Positions 40,218 through 49,490 of a DNA stretch of 64,000 nt are shown in pieces (position 1 is the first letter of the stretch; each line of letters opens with the position of its first letter). Source of the stretch: RGIG2206 sp045577615 (GTDB lineage: Bacteria; Bacillota; Clostridia; Oscillospirales; Acutalibacteraceae); the NCBI GenBank assembly GCA_045577615.1, contig JAZNIT010000036.1:1-64000 (forward strand), given 5' to 3'. The position numbers and the translations under genes were made by a program. Under the pieces are notes generated by a model. That model was given only the letters and a program-made list of their open reading frames with translations, was not told the DNA's origin and did not search any database.

Positions 40218-41342
40218 TTATATTCCTCCTTTTAATCTGCGGGATATTGTTTCAAATCGTGTTATCTTTGGGGTGCCAAAGGTTGCTGATATGTCTTTTT
40301 GGGCTGATGAATACGATACTGTTATTGTTGTGATTTCCATATTAGCCCTCGCCACACTACCTATTTGAACGGTGCAAAGCCAGCCCAAGTCGTAATCTTT
40401 ACCTCTAACAAGTTGCTTTGACATTTCAGCACTGATAGATTGGGATGCTCTATATCCTTCCATTAACTGTTTGGCAAGCGTTTCGAAATCATCGTATATA
40501 TTGTCTGAATCTGTGTTTGCAGATATGTCCAGTGCAGTTTCTCTTCGACGGTATCCCGAATACTCCTTATCGTCAAGGGTGTACTCTAAGGTTAGTTTTT
40601 CCCATTCATCAAGAGAATCAGAGCGAGTACAATAAAACACATTAGCGCTTTGACCAATATCACAAGTGTAGCTCGCGCTTTTTGCTGTGCCCCTTGCAAC
40701 CTGCAATATAACAGGTTTGCGTATTGTCTGTTCAATCGTCGCATCAACCAACGGAATAATGTCGAAGACAAAATCACATTTTTTAGGTGAGCCGTAAATG
40801 TGCCAACCTATTTGGTTGCGTTCTCCAATTTCAACAAGTGCTTCGTCAAGATATTTATATCGATATAAATACGCATCATTGGGGGCACCTCTGTTTTTGT
40901 CATCGGCAATTCGCAATCCTATAATCTTTCTCCGAATGTCCGCAGTGTTTATCATATGCCTATCGACTGCTGTTTTCATAATCGTTTCGGTGGCTCCTGA
41001 TGCGCTGTCGTATGCTTTTACATCGGTGTTTAATGTTTCATCGGTCGGAGTTATAACCCTCCGATGCGCCCACTCTTTTAACTGCGAGCCGCTCACTGTA
41101 ATTTTAGGATTGCTGTCGTCAGCATTAAACACACCTGTTATGACAGCCCAATACTCGCCGTCTATCAACAGCACTCTATCTTCTTTAAACTGCTCAGCAT
41201 ACGGTGCATTTGGTGATATGTTAATCGAAAACGTACCTATTGTGTATTTTTGAAAGGTAAAAGAACCAATCGCTCTATTGGTAATACCTACAAGACGCAT
41301 ATTTGCAGATGTGTTATCTACATCATAAATTGCAATTTGCAC
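40218..41342 (-). CDS. Gp37-like siphovirus tail protein
   Basis: This 374-residue protein matches the Siphovirus_ReqiPepy6_Gp37-like family (PF14594) by its N-terminal LVGITNRAIGSFTFQKY, the mid-region WAHRRVITP and the late IGSVARANMEITTITVSYSSAQK. Such proteins take the place of the tail-associated Tal protein next to the distal tail protein and form the tip. One base separates it from, and couples it to, the Dit gene. Confidence 0.75.
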   Translation of the reverse strand: MQIAIYDVDNTSANMRLVGITNRAIGSFTFQKYTIGTFSINISPNAPYAEQFKEDRVLLIDGEYWAVITGVFNADDSNPKITVSGSQLKEWAHRRVITPTDETLNTDVKAYDSASGATETIMKTAVDRHMINTADIRRKIIGLRIADDKNRGAPNDAYLYRYKYLDEALVEIGERNQIGWHIYGSPKKCDFVFDIIPLVDATIEQTIRKPVILQVARGTAKSASYTCDIGQSANVFYCTRSDSLDEWEKLTLEYTLDDKEYSGYRRRETALDISANTDSDNIYDDFETLAKQLMEGYRASQSISAEMSKQLVRGKDYDLGWLCTVQIGSVARANMEITTITVSYSSAQKDISATFGTPKITRFETISRRLKGGI

Positions 41343-42232
41343 TACAACATCACCTCGCCGAATTCGAACGTTGCAACTTTTTCGGAATTGGCAACCATAT
41401 TTTTCACAACAACGTTATTATCACCGGGAGCCATATCGAAATCAATTGACGAGTCTAAGCTAATCCAGTAGGTAGCGTTATATACTTCGCCTGATTCACT
41501 GTACAATCTAACGGTAAGGTTAACAGGATTGGTATCAACCTCAACTTTAAAGCCTTCCGAAACGCCTCTGTTAAGCGCAAGCATTTTGTTGGTGGTTTTA
41601 TTGATTAAAATAGGAGCTGAAACAGAAGGGTAAAAAGTTACTTTTGGATATACATTATAGTAGCCCGGTACATATATGTTTTGAGATGCTGATATAATAT
41701 TTCCCATTGTAGTTGGCAATACCGACGGTAATTCTACAAGTCCACCGCTTATACCAATATCTACATTTTGCATATGTACTGAATGCCAATAAGGGTCAGG
41801 AGCAATCAAATCAAAGGTGTAGTTTCTTGTTAATCCGTTCCATTCACTCATAATCGGTAACGAGTTCGATATGCATTCAACGGTCCATGATTTTAAGCCA
41901 TCGAAATAGATTAAGGTAACAGTACTTAACGGTGAAAATATATGGTTGAGTTTAGCGGTCATCCTGCGGTCTACTTCTTCGATAGGAATATCGCGCGTGC
42001 CAAGATTATATGATAACAGTGTGGCAGCGAATTTAATTGGACGCGAAGATAGTTGTTTGGAATATATCTGCGTGCCATTGATGCCAAAGGATGTCCGCTC
42101 GTCAAAAACGCCGCTAACCGTTGAATAATTAAACTGATTGAAATCCATAAACAAACCGGCGCCAACATCAGATTCAAATATAACAAGTTCGGTGCCGTTT
42201 GTGCAGGTTAATTTCTTTTTCAAGCCGCTCAT
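41342..42232 (-). CDS. Distal tail protein (Dit family)
   Basis: This 296-residue protein has an N-terminal jelly-roll Dit core (about 1-140, with GINGTQIYSKQLSSRPI) and a C-terminal domain ending in DMAPGDNNVVV, as in the phage_tail (PF05709) family. Hexameric rings link the tail tube to the tip. Position between tape measure and Gp37-like genes is standard. Overlaps the tape-measure gene by 4 bp. Confidence 0.8.
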   Translation of the reverse strand: MSGLKKKLTCTNGTELVIFESDVGAGLFMDFNQFNYSTVSGVFDERTSFGINGTQIYSKQLSSRPIKFAATLLSYNLGTRDIPIEEVDRRMTAKLNHIFSPLSTVTLIYFDGLKSWTVECISNSLPIMSEWNGLTRNYTFDLIAPDPYWHSVHMQNVDIGISGGLVELPSVLPTTMGNIISASQNIYVPGYYNVYPKVTFYPSVSAPILINKTTNKMLALNRGVSEGFKVEVDTNPVNLTVRLYSESGEVYNATYWISLDSSIDFDMAPGDNNVVVKNMVANSEKVATFEFGEVML

Positions 42233-44931
42233 CCCCCATACATGATCCTGTTGTACACATCAACAATCATCTGCTCCACCTGCACCGCAGTTAAGCCGTT
42301 TGCATTAATTGTCATGTTGTTTGTAGTCGTGTTATTATTTGTGGTGCTTCCTGCCGCCGCATATGACTGTTGCATGTTTGAGACCGCCATTTCACCAGCA
42401 ACTTTTAGAGCATCTATCTGTGCCTGTATAGCTTCTTTTTCTTTTTTGGCCGCAGCTTCAATCTCTGCCTCTTTTATATCGTTTTCAAGCCTCTTAATTT
42501 CTTTTTGTAATGACTTTCGGCTCTCGGTGTCGGTAGTAAAGGCAAGTTTTGCCCTGGCATGTTCAAGTTGAAGTTGCTTGTTGGTAGATTCTTGTAGCTT
42601 TTTTCGGGCGGCAAGTTCAGCATCGATAGCAGCTATTTTTGCGTTGGCTTCTTTTTCTGCAAGAGAAACGGTGTTGTTTACAAAATCCTCAAAATCAGCA
42701 AGCATTTGCTGTTGATGCTCTTGTTGTGCCTTGCGCAATTTAAGGTCAGCTGAATACCAGTCAGAAGTGTTCTTCTCAAAATAATTATCACGATAGTGCT
42801 GTAATCGGCTGAGATATTCCTGATATCCAATAAGACCAACTTCATAAAGATACTCGGTTTCAGAAAGATAGACCGCCGCTTTGGTTGTGCCTCCACCGCC
42901 TGAATCACTACCTGAATCACTACCTGAATCATTACCCAAACCGCTTGTGGTAGACTGTTTTAACAGTTCGTTTAATTTTTTGTCATACTCATTATATTTT
43001 TTTAGCGCTTTTTGAGCCGCTTCTATTTGTCCGTCTAATTCTTCTATTTCTGCACTATCTCCAAAAGCATTGTACTTGAGGACAAAATTTGCAAAGAAAT
43101 CTTTAAACCAGTTACCCGTGCTATATTCTTTGTTTTTGGCGTCTTCTTTGCTCTTTTTGAGGTTAGAATTGGTGGCTTCAAGTTCTTCTTTTGAACTAAC
43201 ACCATATTCATCAAGCAACTGCAACTGTGCATTAGCAAATTCTTTTGCTTTACTTTCAGCGGCTTCGGCTTGAATCAGCCTTTTTTTTGCTTCAACAACC
43301 TCATCAATAGAGCCGCTTAGTTCTTTATAAAGTCCTGCTTCTTCATCAACAAGGCTTAATGTGTTTGGCAATATGCTGTTGATTTGTGAAACTATATTGG
43401 CTAACTCCCGCCGCTTGCTTATATCGTCACCGACTTTGCCGTTAAGTTCATAAAAACGGGTCGCTAATTTTTCTACATACGCCAACTCGCCCATTTGAGC
43501 CGTTACATTATCATCTATTGCTTTGGTAGCCTCTTTAACTGACTCAGATAAGGATTCTGTTTTGTCTGCTGTCAAAGATGCCGCCAAAGCATAACTTCCC
43601 AGCGCAGATATCAGTAAAGAAATCACAGTAATCACAGCGCCCATCGGGTTGCTTGCCTGTGCAGCATTCAGAGCAGTTTGTGCCGCTGTAGTGCCGGTTA
43701 ATTTTGCTTTAAGTGCATCATATGCGGTACTAAGCACAGGTATTATACCGATTATTTTGCTTGTAACGGTAAATGCAGGACCAAGTGTAGCTACAAAAAG
43801 AGCAAATGTAATAATGGCTTTTTTTGTACCGTCATCAAGTTCGCCGACTTTTGACAACAGCTCGTTAATATTCTGTATCATCGGCAAAACAATAGGGATA
43901 AGTTCTTTGCCTGCCATTGCGGCAACATCCTTTAACGATTCTGTAAGTATGCGCAACTGATTAGCAGTACCATCTGATGTTCGAGCAAAGTCACCTTGTG
44001 CGTTTTTTGTACTATCAAGTACATAATTCATCCTTAATGCCATTTTTTCATACTGTGACATTTCCGATATGCTTTTTGTTATGCCTTTGGTTAGCGCATA
44101 GTTAGCGAGATTGGCCTCGGTCATTACAATGCCGAGTTTTTTTAGAGCCTCGGTTTCGCCCGTAAATATGCCCGCAAGCGCCGTTTGAGCTTCGTCAATA
44201 GAAATGTTTTTGAACGATGCAAGGTCACCTGCTAATCCAACTAGTGTTTTAGACATATCAGCTGCTTCGGATTTAGAGGCACCCATTGAGGTTGCCATAT
44301 CGCCAAAGAAAGAGGACATTTCAAGGGCGGATGATTTAGCAATACCGTAAGTAATAAGAGTAGTGTTTGAAAAGTCCTCAACTATAGATGCAGAATCACC
44401 AAAAGACACTTGCACCTTATTTAGACTCTCTTCCATATCTGAAGCCATTTTCACCGATGCTGTGCCAGCCGCTAAAATAGGCAGAGTTGCTGTTGTGGTC
44501 AGAGTTCTTCCAATTTTCCCAAGCCTATCAGATACCTCTTGAATTGTCTTTTTTATGCTATCGAGCCTAATTTTGTTGAGATTTTGCAGTTCTGCTTGAA
44601 GCTTTTCTGCTTGAGATTCGGTGTTCGCTATCTCTTTTCTAAGAGCATTAAATGCTTTTTGATTTTCTTTTGTAACACCGCCATCTTGTTGCTCCATCTC
44701 AGTCAAGCGTTTTTTTAAGATGTCCAGTTTTTGAATTGTGCTATTCGATGCTTTTTGCAGTTCTTGGTGTGCTTGACTGAACTTTTTTGCATCAAATCCT
44801 TGAGAAAGCTCCTTTGTTAAACTGTTATAATTCTTTTTTGCCGTTTTGGTGTGTTGTTCTAATGCCTCTAATCCTTCAACTGCCCCCGTTGTATCAGAGG
44901 TAAATATCAATTTATATGTTTTTTTCGCCAT
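42229..44931 (-). CDS. Tail tape measure protein
   Basis: This 900-residue protein has a coiled-coil N-terminus, the conserved core MASDMEESLNKVQVSFGD followed by FFGDMATSMGASKSEAADM and a mid membrane-like segment (about 430-460). A serine/glycine linker from three 12-bp repeats (42899-42937, GSDS units) precedes a long C-terminal coiled coil. It sets tail length and helps DNA entry; by the usual rule of about 1.5 angstrom per residue the tail would be near 135 nm. Confidence 0.92.
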   Translation of the reverse strand: MAKKTYKLIFTSDTTGAVEGLEALEQHTKTAKKNYNSLTKELSQGFDAKKFSQAHQELQKASNSTIQKLDILKKRLTEMEQQDGGVTKENQKAFNALRKEIANTESQAEKLQAELQNLNKIRLDSIKKTIQEVSDRLGKIGRTLTTTATLPILAAGTASVKMASDMEESLNKVQVSFGDSASIVEDFSNTTLITYGIAKSSALEMSSFFGDMATSMGASKSEAADMSKTLVGLAGDLASFKNISIDEAQTALAGIFTGETEALKKLGIVMTEANLANYALTKGITKSISEMSQYEKMALRMNYVLDSTKNAQGDFARTSDGTANQLRILTESLKDVAAMAGKELIPIVLPMIQNINELLSKVGELDDGTKKAIITFALFVATLGPAFTVTSKIIGIIPVLSTAYDALKAKLTGTTAAQTALNAAQASNPMGAVITVISLLISALGSYALAASLTADKTESLSESVKEATKAIDDNVTAQMGELAYVEKLATRFYELNGKVGDDISKRRELANIVSQINSILPNTLSLVDEEAGLYKELSGSIDEVVEAKKRLIQAEAAESKAKEFANAQLQLLDEYGVSSKEELEATNSNLKKSKEDAKNKEYSTGNWFKDFFANFVLKYNAFGDSAEIEELDGQIEAAQKALKKYNEYDKKLNELLKQSTTSGLGNDSGSDSGSDSGGGGTTKAAVYLSETEYLYEVGLIGYQEYLSRLQHYRDNYFEKNTSDWYSADLKLRKAQQEHQQQMLADFEDFVNNTVSLAEKEANAKIAAIDAELAARKKLQESTNKQLQLEHARAKLAFTTDTESRKSLQKEIKRLENDIKEAEIEAAAKKEKEAIQAQIDALKVAGEMAVSNMQQSYAAAGSTTNNNTTTNNMTINANGLTAVQVEQMIVDVYNRIMYGG

Positions 44932-44939
44932 ACAACCAC

Positions 44940-45431
44940 CTATCCGTATATTTTTTTAATTTCTTCATTGGTGAATTTTCGCATTTTCCCGGATTGTCGG
45001 TCGGTAGACATCATCTCATTACGCTTTGAAATAACTTCCACTATTACAAATATCGGCAACTTTTCTACCAAATAGGCAGAGAAGCCGCATATAGCCATCA
45101 TAGCAAGAACATCCAACTCATTTATTGTGTCGGTGTCGGTGTTGCTACTGCAACTATTTGTAGTACTTACCGCTACCTGCAGAATTGCTTCTCTAAATCT
45201 CAAAGCCGCCGCCGAAAACCTTCTGTCTCTTGCGGCGGCTTTTATAAATTTTGGATAGGTTGGTCGATTTTCCTTAATAGAACACCACATCAAGCGCAAC
45301 AAATGCTCTACATCAACTTTACCGGCAAACAATATTTCGATAAAAGACTCGCCAAATTCAGTCCTATATTCCAACAATGCGGCCATAGATGTGTCAAATT
45401 CGTAATAATGACGACCTACCTTATCAACCAT
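44940..45431 (-). CDS. Tail assembly chaperone
   Basis: This 163-residue, mostly helical protein lies directly before the tape measure, the usual place of the gpG-like tail assembly chaperone. YYEFDTSMAALLEYRTEFGESF at the start resembles the Gp14/TAC families of Firmicute phages. A second frameshift-encoded chaperone was not found. Confidence 0.65.
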   Translation of the reverse strand: MVDKVGRHYYEFDTSMAALLEYRTEFGESFIEILFAGKVDVEHLLRLMWCSIKENRPTYPKFIKAAARDRRFSAAALRFREAILQVAVSTTNSCSSNTDTDTINELDVLAMMAICGFSAYLVEKLPIFVIVEVISKRNEMMSTDRQSGKMRKFTNEEIKKIYG

Positions 45432-45434
45432 AGA

Positions 45435-46061
45435 TTACTCCTCAGATGGTTCTTGCTGTGCAGGTGCCGTTGCAGGCGCAATAATAAGTACGGGAACCTT
45501 CTCTGCAAATGTTGTATATCCACTCTCTTCAGGTCGGCAAATAGACATAAAGCAAGTGCGACCAACACCCTTATCGTCTACATATTCTTTGCTTTCTGTT
45601 TCAAGTACAGGTGAACCATAAACAGTCAAAGGATATGAATATTCGCCGAATTCAACGCTATTAGAATCAGTGTTGTGATTGAACGATGATGCACCGATTT
45701 CTACGTTATGCAACCACACCTTTACTGTCGAACGCGCGCCATCTTCTGACTCTTCGAAAAACTCATAATACAGACCTTCAAGGCGAATGGGGTTAGCGCC
45801 ACCTACGATACCAGAAGAGCCGTCTGCCATCTTTACGCTACGACCTATATCCTTTTCTAATTCAGGATCTTGAGCTGTTACTCCAAGGCTTCCAGAAAAA
45901 CCTGAGTCCGAAGTAATTTTAGCCACTAACTTGCCGTTGGCATACTGAGTAGCTTCTGCAATTTTGGGGTCAAGTGAAATTGCTTTGGAATATGTGATTT
46001 TTTTAACGGTTTTCGCATGCGAATATGCACCGTTTTTTATATTGTGATAACCAGCTTTCAT
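45435..46061 (-). CDS. Major tail (tube) protein
   Basis: This 208-residue protein resembles the phi13-type major tail proteins: an opening GYHNIKNGAY, an internal GFSGSLGVTAQDPELEKDIG strand region and a final beta-rich part followed by a Pro/Ala/Glu-rich tail. It builds the tail tube. Lies between head-tail joining genes and the chaperone. Confidence 0.8.
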   Translation of the reverse strand: MKAGYHNIKNGAYSHAKTVKKITYSKAISLDPKIAEATQYANGKLVAKITSDSGFSGSLGVTAQDPELEKDIGRSVKMADGSSGIVGGANPIRLEGLYYEFFEESEDGARSTVKVWLHNVEIGASSFNHNTDSNSVEFGEYSYPLTVYGSPVLETESKEYVDDKGVGRTCFMSICRPEESGYTTFAEKVPVLIIAPATAPAQQEPSEE

Positions 46062-46076
46062 TGGATTTAATCTCCT

Positions 46077-46475
46077 TTATAATTTGTATTTTGCTTCTAT
46101 GGTGGATACAGTTTCCGCATATACATCTTCAAGAAAGTTGTTCTCTTGAAGTTCACCTCTATTTGCTCCACTTTTGGTCTGGCGTTGTTTGGTGCCATCA
46201 ACAAGAAGGTGTGTAAGGCTTTTCTCAAGAGTGTTTTCTATCGTGTATGTTTTGAAACCAGCCATATATTTTTTTATAATTTCAAAACCTCTGGCGAATT
46301 TACCGGGCACTCGATTAGAACGTTTGCCAGTATACCGTTCTTTCCTTTTCGGTGCCTTTTCTGAAGTTTTTTTAAGAGCTATATCAGCCGCTTCCCTTAT
46401 TATGTTGTCGGCTTCCTTTTTGTTTTGCTCTATGATGTCTCTAACATCCGATATAACTTGCGCGAAATCAAACAT
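46077..46475 (-). CDS. HK97 gp10-like head-tail protein
   Basis: This 132-residue basic protein has an alpha helix followed by a beta domain with KAPKRKERYTGKRSNRVPGKF and GANRGELQENNF, the pattern of the HK97-gp10-like tail-completion family. The ATG at 46475 lies inside the previous gene's end; the longer frame runs through that gene and is rejected. Confidence 0.65.
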   Translation of the reverse strand: MFDFAQVISDVRDIIEQNKKEADNIIREAADIALKKTSEKAPKRKERYTGKRSNRVPGKFARGFEIIKKYMAGFKTYTIENTLEKSLTHLLVDGTKQRQTKSGANRGELQENNFLEDVYAETVSTIEAKYKL

Positions 46476-46857
46476 TGCTATCCACCACTCTTTGCACAGA
46501 ACGAGAGATATTAAACTCCATAGAGTCACAAAACTGTCCTGTTTCGGAATTATATCCATTGCCTCGTGGCAGACTTTCGACACGAAACTCCGCTGCGGTC
46601 ATTGCAAATTCTATATCTTGCATGATTTCGTTGAGTCGTGTCGCAGAAGAAGCATAACAACCTACTTCTATGTATTCGCGCCGTTGAATAGGTTGACCGT
46701 TAGCATAAGCTGAATAGTGTCCGGGAATGCGCTTAAAGATAATATATTCTTCAGGCAAATTCTCTTCATCAGGCGCTATACCTTCAAGCCACGCCGGCGG
46801 TTTTCCTTTGAAATAACCGTCAAGCACCTCTTGGGCTAGTGCACATACATCTTTCAC
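46468..46857 (-). CDS. Tail terminator/neck protein
   Basis: This 129-residue protein lies between the head-closure and gp10-like genes, where siphophages encode the tail terminator or neck protein. Strand-helix pattern with MQDIEFAMTAAEFRVESL is consistent with the phage minor capsid/tail terminator fold. Assigned by position. Confidence 0.5.
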   Translation of the reverse strand: MKDVCALAQEVLDGYFKGKPPAWLEGIAPDEENLPEEYIIFKRIPGHYSAYANGQPIQRREYIEVGCYASSATRLNEIMQDIEFAMTAAEFRVESLPRGNGYNSETGQFCDSMEFNISRSVQRVVDSNV

Positions 46858-47228
46858 GTACTCACCGCCCTGCTAATAGTAATTTGCATATATCTTCCTA
46901 ACCGTCGTATATTTTCGACACCCGCTATTTTCCATATTTCATCGCCAATAACAACACGACAACGACGATTTATTCGCTTATCGTACCGCAAGCGAATAAC
47001 TGCCGTTTCTCTGCCAGCATCGGCATCGTTAATGACTGCATCTGTACTATGGGTGCTGATAAATTCGCAAAATTTATGCCGTACTTCGTCTGGCGAATTC
47101 GCTCCTATATCCTTCCACATCTCAACTTTATCTAGTTGTCCTAACGGTTTTTCAATGGTCTTTGATTGAATACGCACAGGTGTACGAAACGAGCCGCAAT
47201 CCACGTTGATGCTATTCATCGTCGGCAC
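46854..47228 (-). CDS. Head closure (head-tail joining) protein
   Basis: This 124-residue small beta-barrel protein has VWKDIGANSPDEVRHKFCEFISTH-like content (in parts) and IRLRYDKRINRRCRVVIGDEIWKIAGVENI, characteristic of phage_H_T_join (PF05521). It seals the capsid after DNA packaging. Overlaps neighbours by a few bases on both sides. Confidence 0.75.
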   Translation of the reverse strand: MPTMNSINVDCGSFRTPVRIQSKTIEKPLGQLDKVEMWKDIGANSPDEVRHKFCEFISTHSTDAVINDADAGRETAVIRLRYDKRINRRCRVVIGDEIWKIAGVENIRRLGRYMQITISRAVST

Positions 47229-47511
47229 CGCCTAACTCTAATTGTCTGGTTATTGACCTTATGGTATACCTTACTTTTTCGTTTGCCTTATCAACAGTGA
47301 AAGAACGGCGGTCATAAAATTCTGTGCAAAGAGTGAGAACCAGCAAATTAACAAGAGCATCGTTCTCTTTAACATTGCCTTGTGCATTAAGTGCCGGTTT
47401 TCCTACAGTGTTTTTTACATATTCCTTGGCGGCTTGTATGCACAGTTCGATGTAATCATCATCGTCATCAAAATCAACCTTCAAAAATCGTTTAACAGTG
47501 TTAACATGCAT
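47212..47511 (-). CDS. Head-tail connector (gp6-like)
   Basis: This 99-residue helical protein has FLKVDFDDDDDYIELCIQAAKEYVKN at its start and LTLCTEFYDRRS, as in the gp6-like DNA-packaging/connector family. It forms the ring under the portal. Overlaps the head-closure gene by 17 bp. Confidence 0.8.
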   Translation of the reverse strand: MHVNTVKRFLKVDFDDDDDYIELCIQAAKEYVKNTVGKPALNAQGNVKENDALVNLLVLTLCTEFYDRRSFTVDKANEKVRYTIRSITRQLELGGADDE

Positions 47512-47563
47512 AGCTATCTCCCTTTGTATAGAGGGGATGATTGCGCATCCCCTCTAAAAATTA

Positions 47564-48709
47564 TCACTCTGTTACGGTTACATCAAGTTTGCCATAGCAG
47601 TAGCATTTATCAGAGCCGTCAAGCTGAATTGCGGTAATATGCTCAATCATTCGAGCGTAGGTTGTGTTGCGAGTAAAGCCTGCTTCGCTTGATGTGGCGA
47701 AACTGGTCTTACCAAGGTCAACAAATGCAGCGCCGTTGATGGTGTCACCATAGAACATAGGCGCCTTGTTTTGCACAGTTGGCAATAAAGCGTTAGAATA
47801 AACCTTAACAGGATAACCTGCAAACAGTTTACGTGTGGGTTTGGTTGGATCAGGCTGAAGGATTGGACGACCTGTTTCATCAACTTCTGAGTCCAACTTG
47901 TCAAAGCCATCCTGGTTGGTGATGATGCGACAATTGTGCAGGGCGGCGGGGTCGAGGTGTTTGTTAATAGAAGACTTAAGGGCTTTGTATCCGGTAAGGT
48001 TTTTTGCTGTCTTGTCTTTTGACAATGCAGCAATTGCCATAGCGTTCTCGGTAACGACTGCTTTTTTTGCAAAAATCTTAATAACATATTTAAGCAAATC
48101 GTTATCTGAAAGCGCCAACAAGGTATTGCTTAACTGAATAAGTGCACCTTTTTCTGAAAGGGTATACTGAACAGAAGCAAATTTAATGTCTTCATCTTCT
48201 TCTCCGTCAAGTCCATCAGTGAAGTCAATAAGACCTGTAACTGTATCAAAACTCTCAATAGGAAGTTTGCCTGACAAAGCCGCGGTTCGAATATATCCAA
48301 TATCCTCTCGCATAGAACGATAGTCGCGAATTTTTTCACGGATGCGGGATTGGATGTCTTCAGGAAGGATATATGCCTCACCGTTAGTACCGGCAGGATT
48401 CTCTAACGAGGGCAACAAAAGTGCGTTTTCTTTGTCAGAAAGTTTCTGCCCTGCAAACTTCTTTATTGCTGCTCGAATAAACGATGCATCTTCGCTGTTT
48501 TCACCGGGAATGTGGGTGGGCCTATGTGCGTTTTTAATTTCGTTCTTTTCTTCATCATCCAGCACCTGCTGTATTGATATCTCGCGAGCACAGGTAAGCA
48601 ATTTATCCCTTGTTGCCTCTGCGCCATCCAAATCTCCGGCATCAAGCTGCGCCTGCATCTGAACCTTTAATTGTTCTTTCTTTGCCAATAATTCTTCAAG
48701 TTTAGTCAT
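47564..48709 (-). CDS. Major capsid protein (HK97 fold)
   Basis: This 381-residue protein has an N-terminal coiled-coil scaffold region (about 1-105) that the phage protease usually removes, and an HK97 core from about 110 with SFDTVTGLIDFTDGLDGEE and MFYGDTINGAAFVDLGKTSFATS. It forms the icosahedral shell and is encoded directly after its protease. Confidence 0.9.
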   Translation of the reverse strand: MTKLEELLAKKEQLKVQMQAQLDAGDLDGAEATRDKLLTCAREISIQQVLDDEEKNEIKNAHRPTHIPGENSEDASFIRAAIKKFAGQKLSDKENALLLPSLENPAGTNGEAYILPEDIQSRIREKIRDYRSMREDIGYIRTAALSGKLPIESFDTVTGLIDFTDGLDGEEDEDIKFASVQYTLSEKGALIQLSNTLLALSDNDLLKYVIKIFAKKAVVTENAMAIAALSKDKTAKNLTGYKALKSSINKHLDPAALHNCRIITNQDGFDKLDSEVDETGRPILQPDPTKPTRKLFAGYPVKVYSNALLPTVQNKAPMFYGDTINGAAFVDLGKTSFATSSEAGFTRNTTYARMIEHITAIQLDGSDKCYCYGKLDVTVTE

Positions 48710-48734
48710 TTTTATTCTCCTTAAAAATAATATT

Positions 48735-49472
48735 TTACAGCGAGAGCAAATCTAGCTCTAACTGCAATTTTCTTTTTTGGTCTTGGGTCTGCTGTGTTTG
48801 TTGACTCGTAATTCCAGGTCTGTTTTTATACGTTTCATAATAGCCGCTCATTGCAGCTACAGCGGTATTGCCTTGTTCAACTTCAATGTCAAATATTTCT
48901 GCAGCCTGCTCACCTGTAAGCCAAGTTTCGCGATTAACCATTTCGTTAATCTGCTCTTCGGTTATACCGTCTCTTACGTTTTTCATATAAACAGAAATAA
49001 TGGATTTTTGACATATATCAAGAGACTCTGCTTCCTTTCGCATATCATCGGCATTGCCCGCAATGTAACTCCAAGGCTTATGTATCATCATTTGGCTTCC
49101 TGAGTTTGCAACAACTTTGTCACAAGCAAAAGGAATAACGCTAGCGATACTTGCAGCAATACCGTCAATATACGCAACTTTTTCAGCTTGAAATCTCGAT
49201 AAAATATTGTGTATAGCAAGCCCACCATATACCGAACCGCCGCCAGAGTTGATATATACCTCCAATCTTGAAACGCCGTTAATTTCTTCAAGAAAATCAA
49301 CTATGTCCTGCGGCGCCTTGTCTTCGGGGTACCATTCTGATTGCCAAGTTGCTGAGCAAATATCTCCGTAAAAATAGAGTTTTGCAACTTCTTCGTTCCT
49401 GTGAAGCGCTAACGTGCCGACCTTTTCAATTTTACCGCGTTTGCCTTTACGCGTAAAAACATATTCACTCAT
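48735..49472 (-). CDS. ClpP-like prohead protease
   Basis: This 245-residue protein has a crotonase/ClpP fold with INSGGGSVYGG, the nucleophile S108 in GIAASIAS and H131 in MMIHKP. The C-terminal glutamine-rich stretch is probably a linker. It processes the capsid scaffold segment and other head proteins during maturation. Confidence 0.88.
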   Translation of the reverse strand: MSEYVFTRKGKRGKIEKVGTLALHRNEEVAKLYFYGDICSATWQSEWYPEDKAPQDIVDFLEEINGVSRLEVYINSGGGSVYGGLAIHNILSRFQAEKVAYIDGIAASIASVIPFACDKVVANSGSQMMIHKPWSYIAGNADDMRKEAESLDICQKSIISVYMKNVRDGITEEQINEMVNRETWLTGEQAAEIFDIEVEQGNTAVAAMSGYYETYKNRPGITSQQTQQTQDQKRKLQLELDLLSL

Positions 49473-49490
49473 ATATCATTCACCCCCTTC

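Noticed and set aside
42899..42937. Three 12-bp tandem repeats considered as a CRISPR-like or regulatory array
   Set aside because: They are in frame inside the tape measure gene and encode a flexible Gly/Ser/Asp linker.
44951..44957. Seven-A run near the end of the tail chaperone gene as a possible -1 frameshift site into the tape measure frame
   Set aside because: In the reading frame it reads T-AAA-AAA-A, so the first tRNA would not re-pair after slipping; the product would be a chaperone-tape fusion, which is not the known arrangement.
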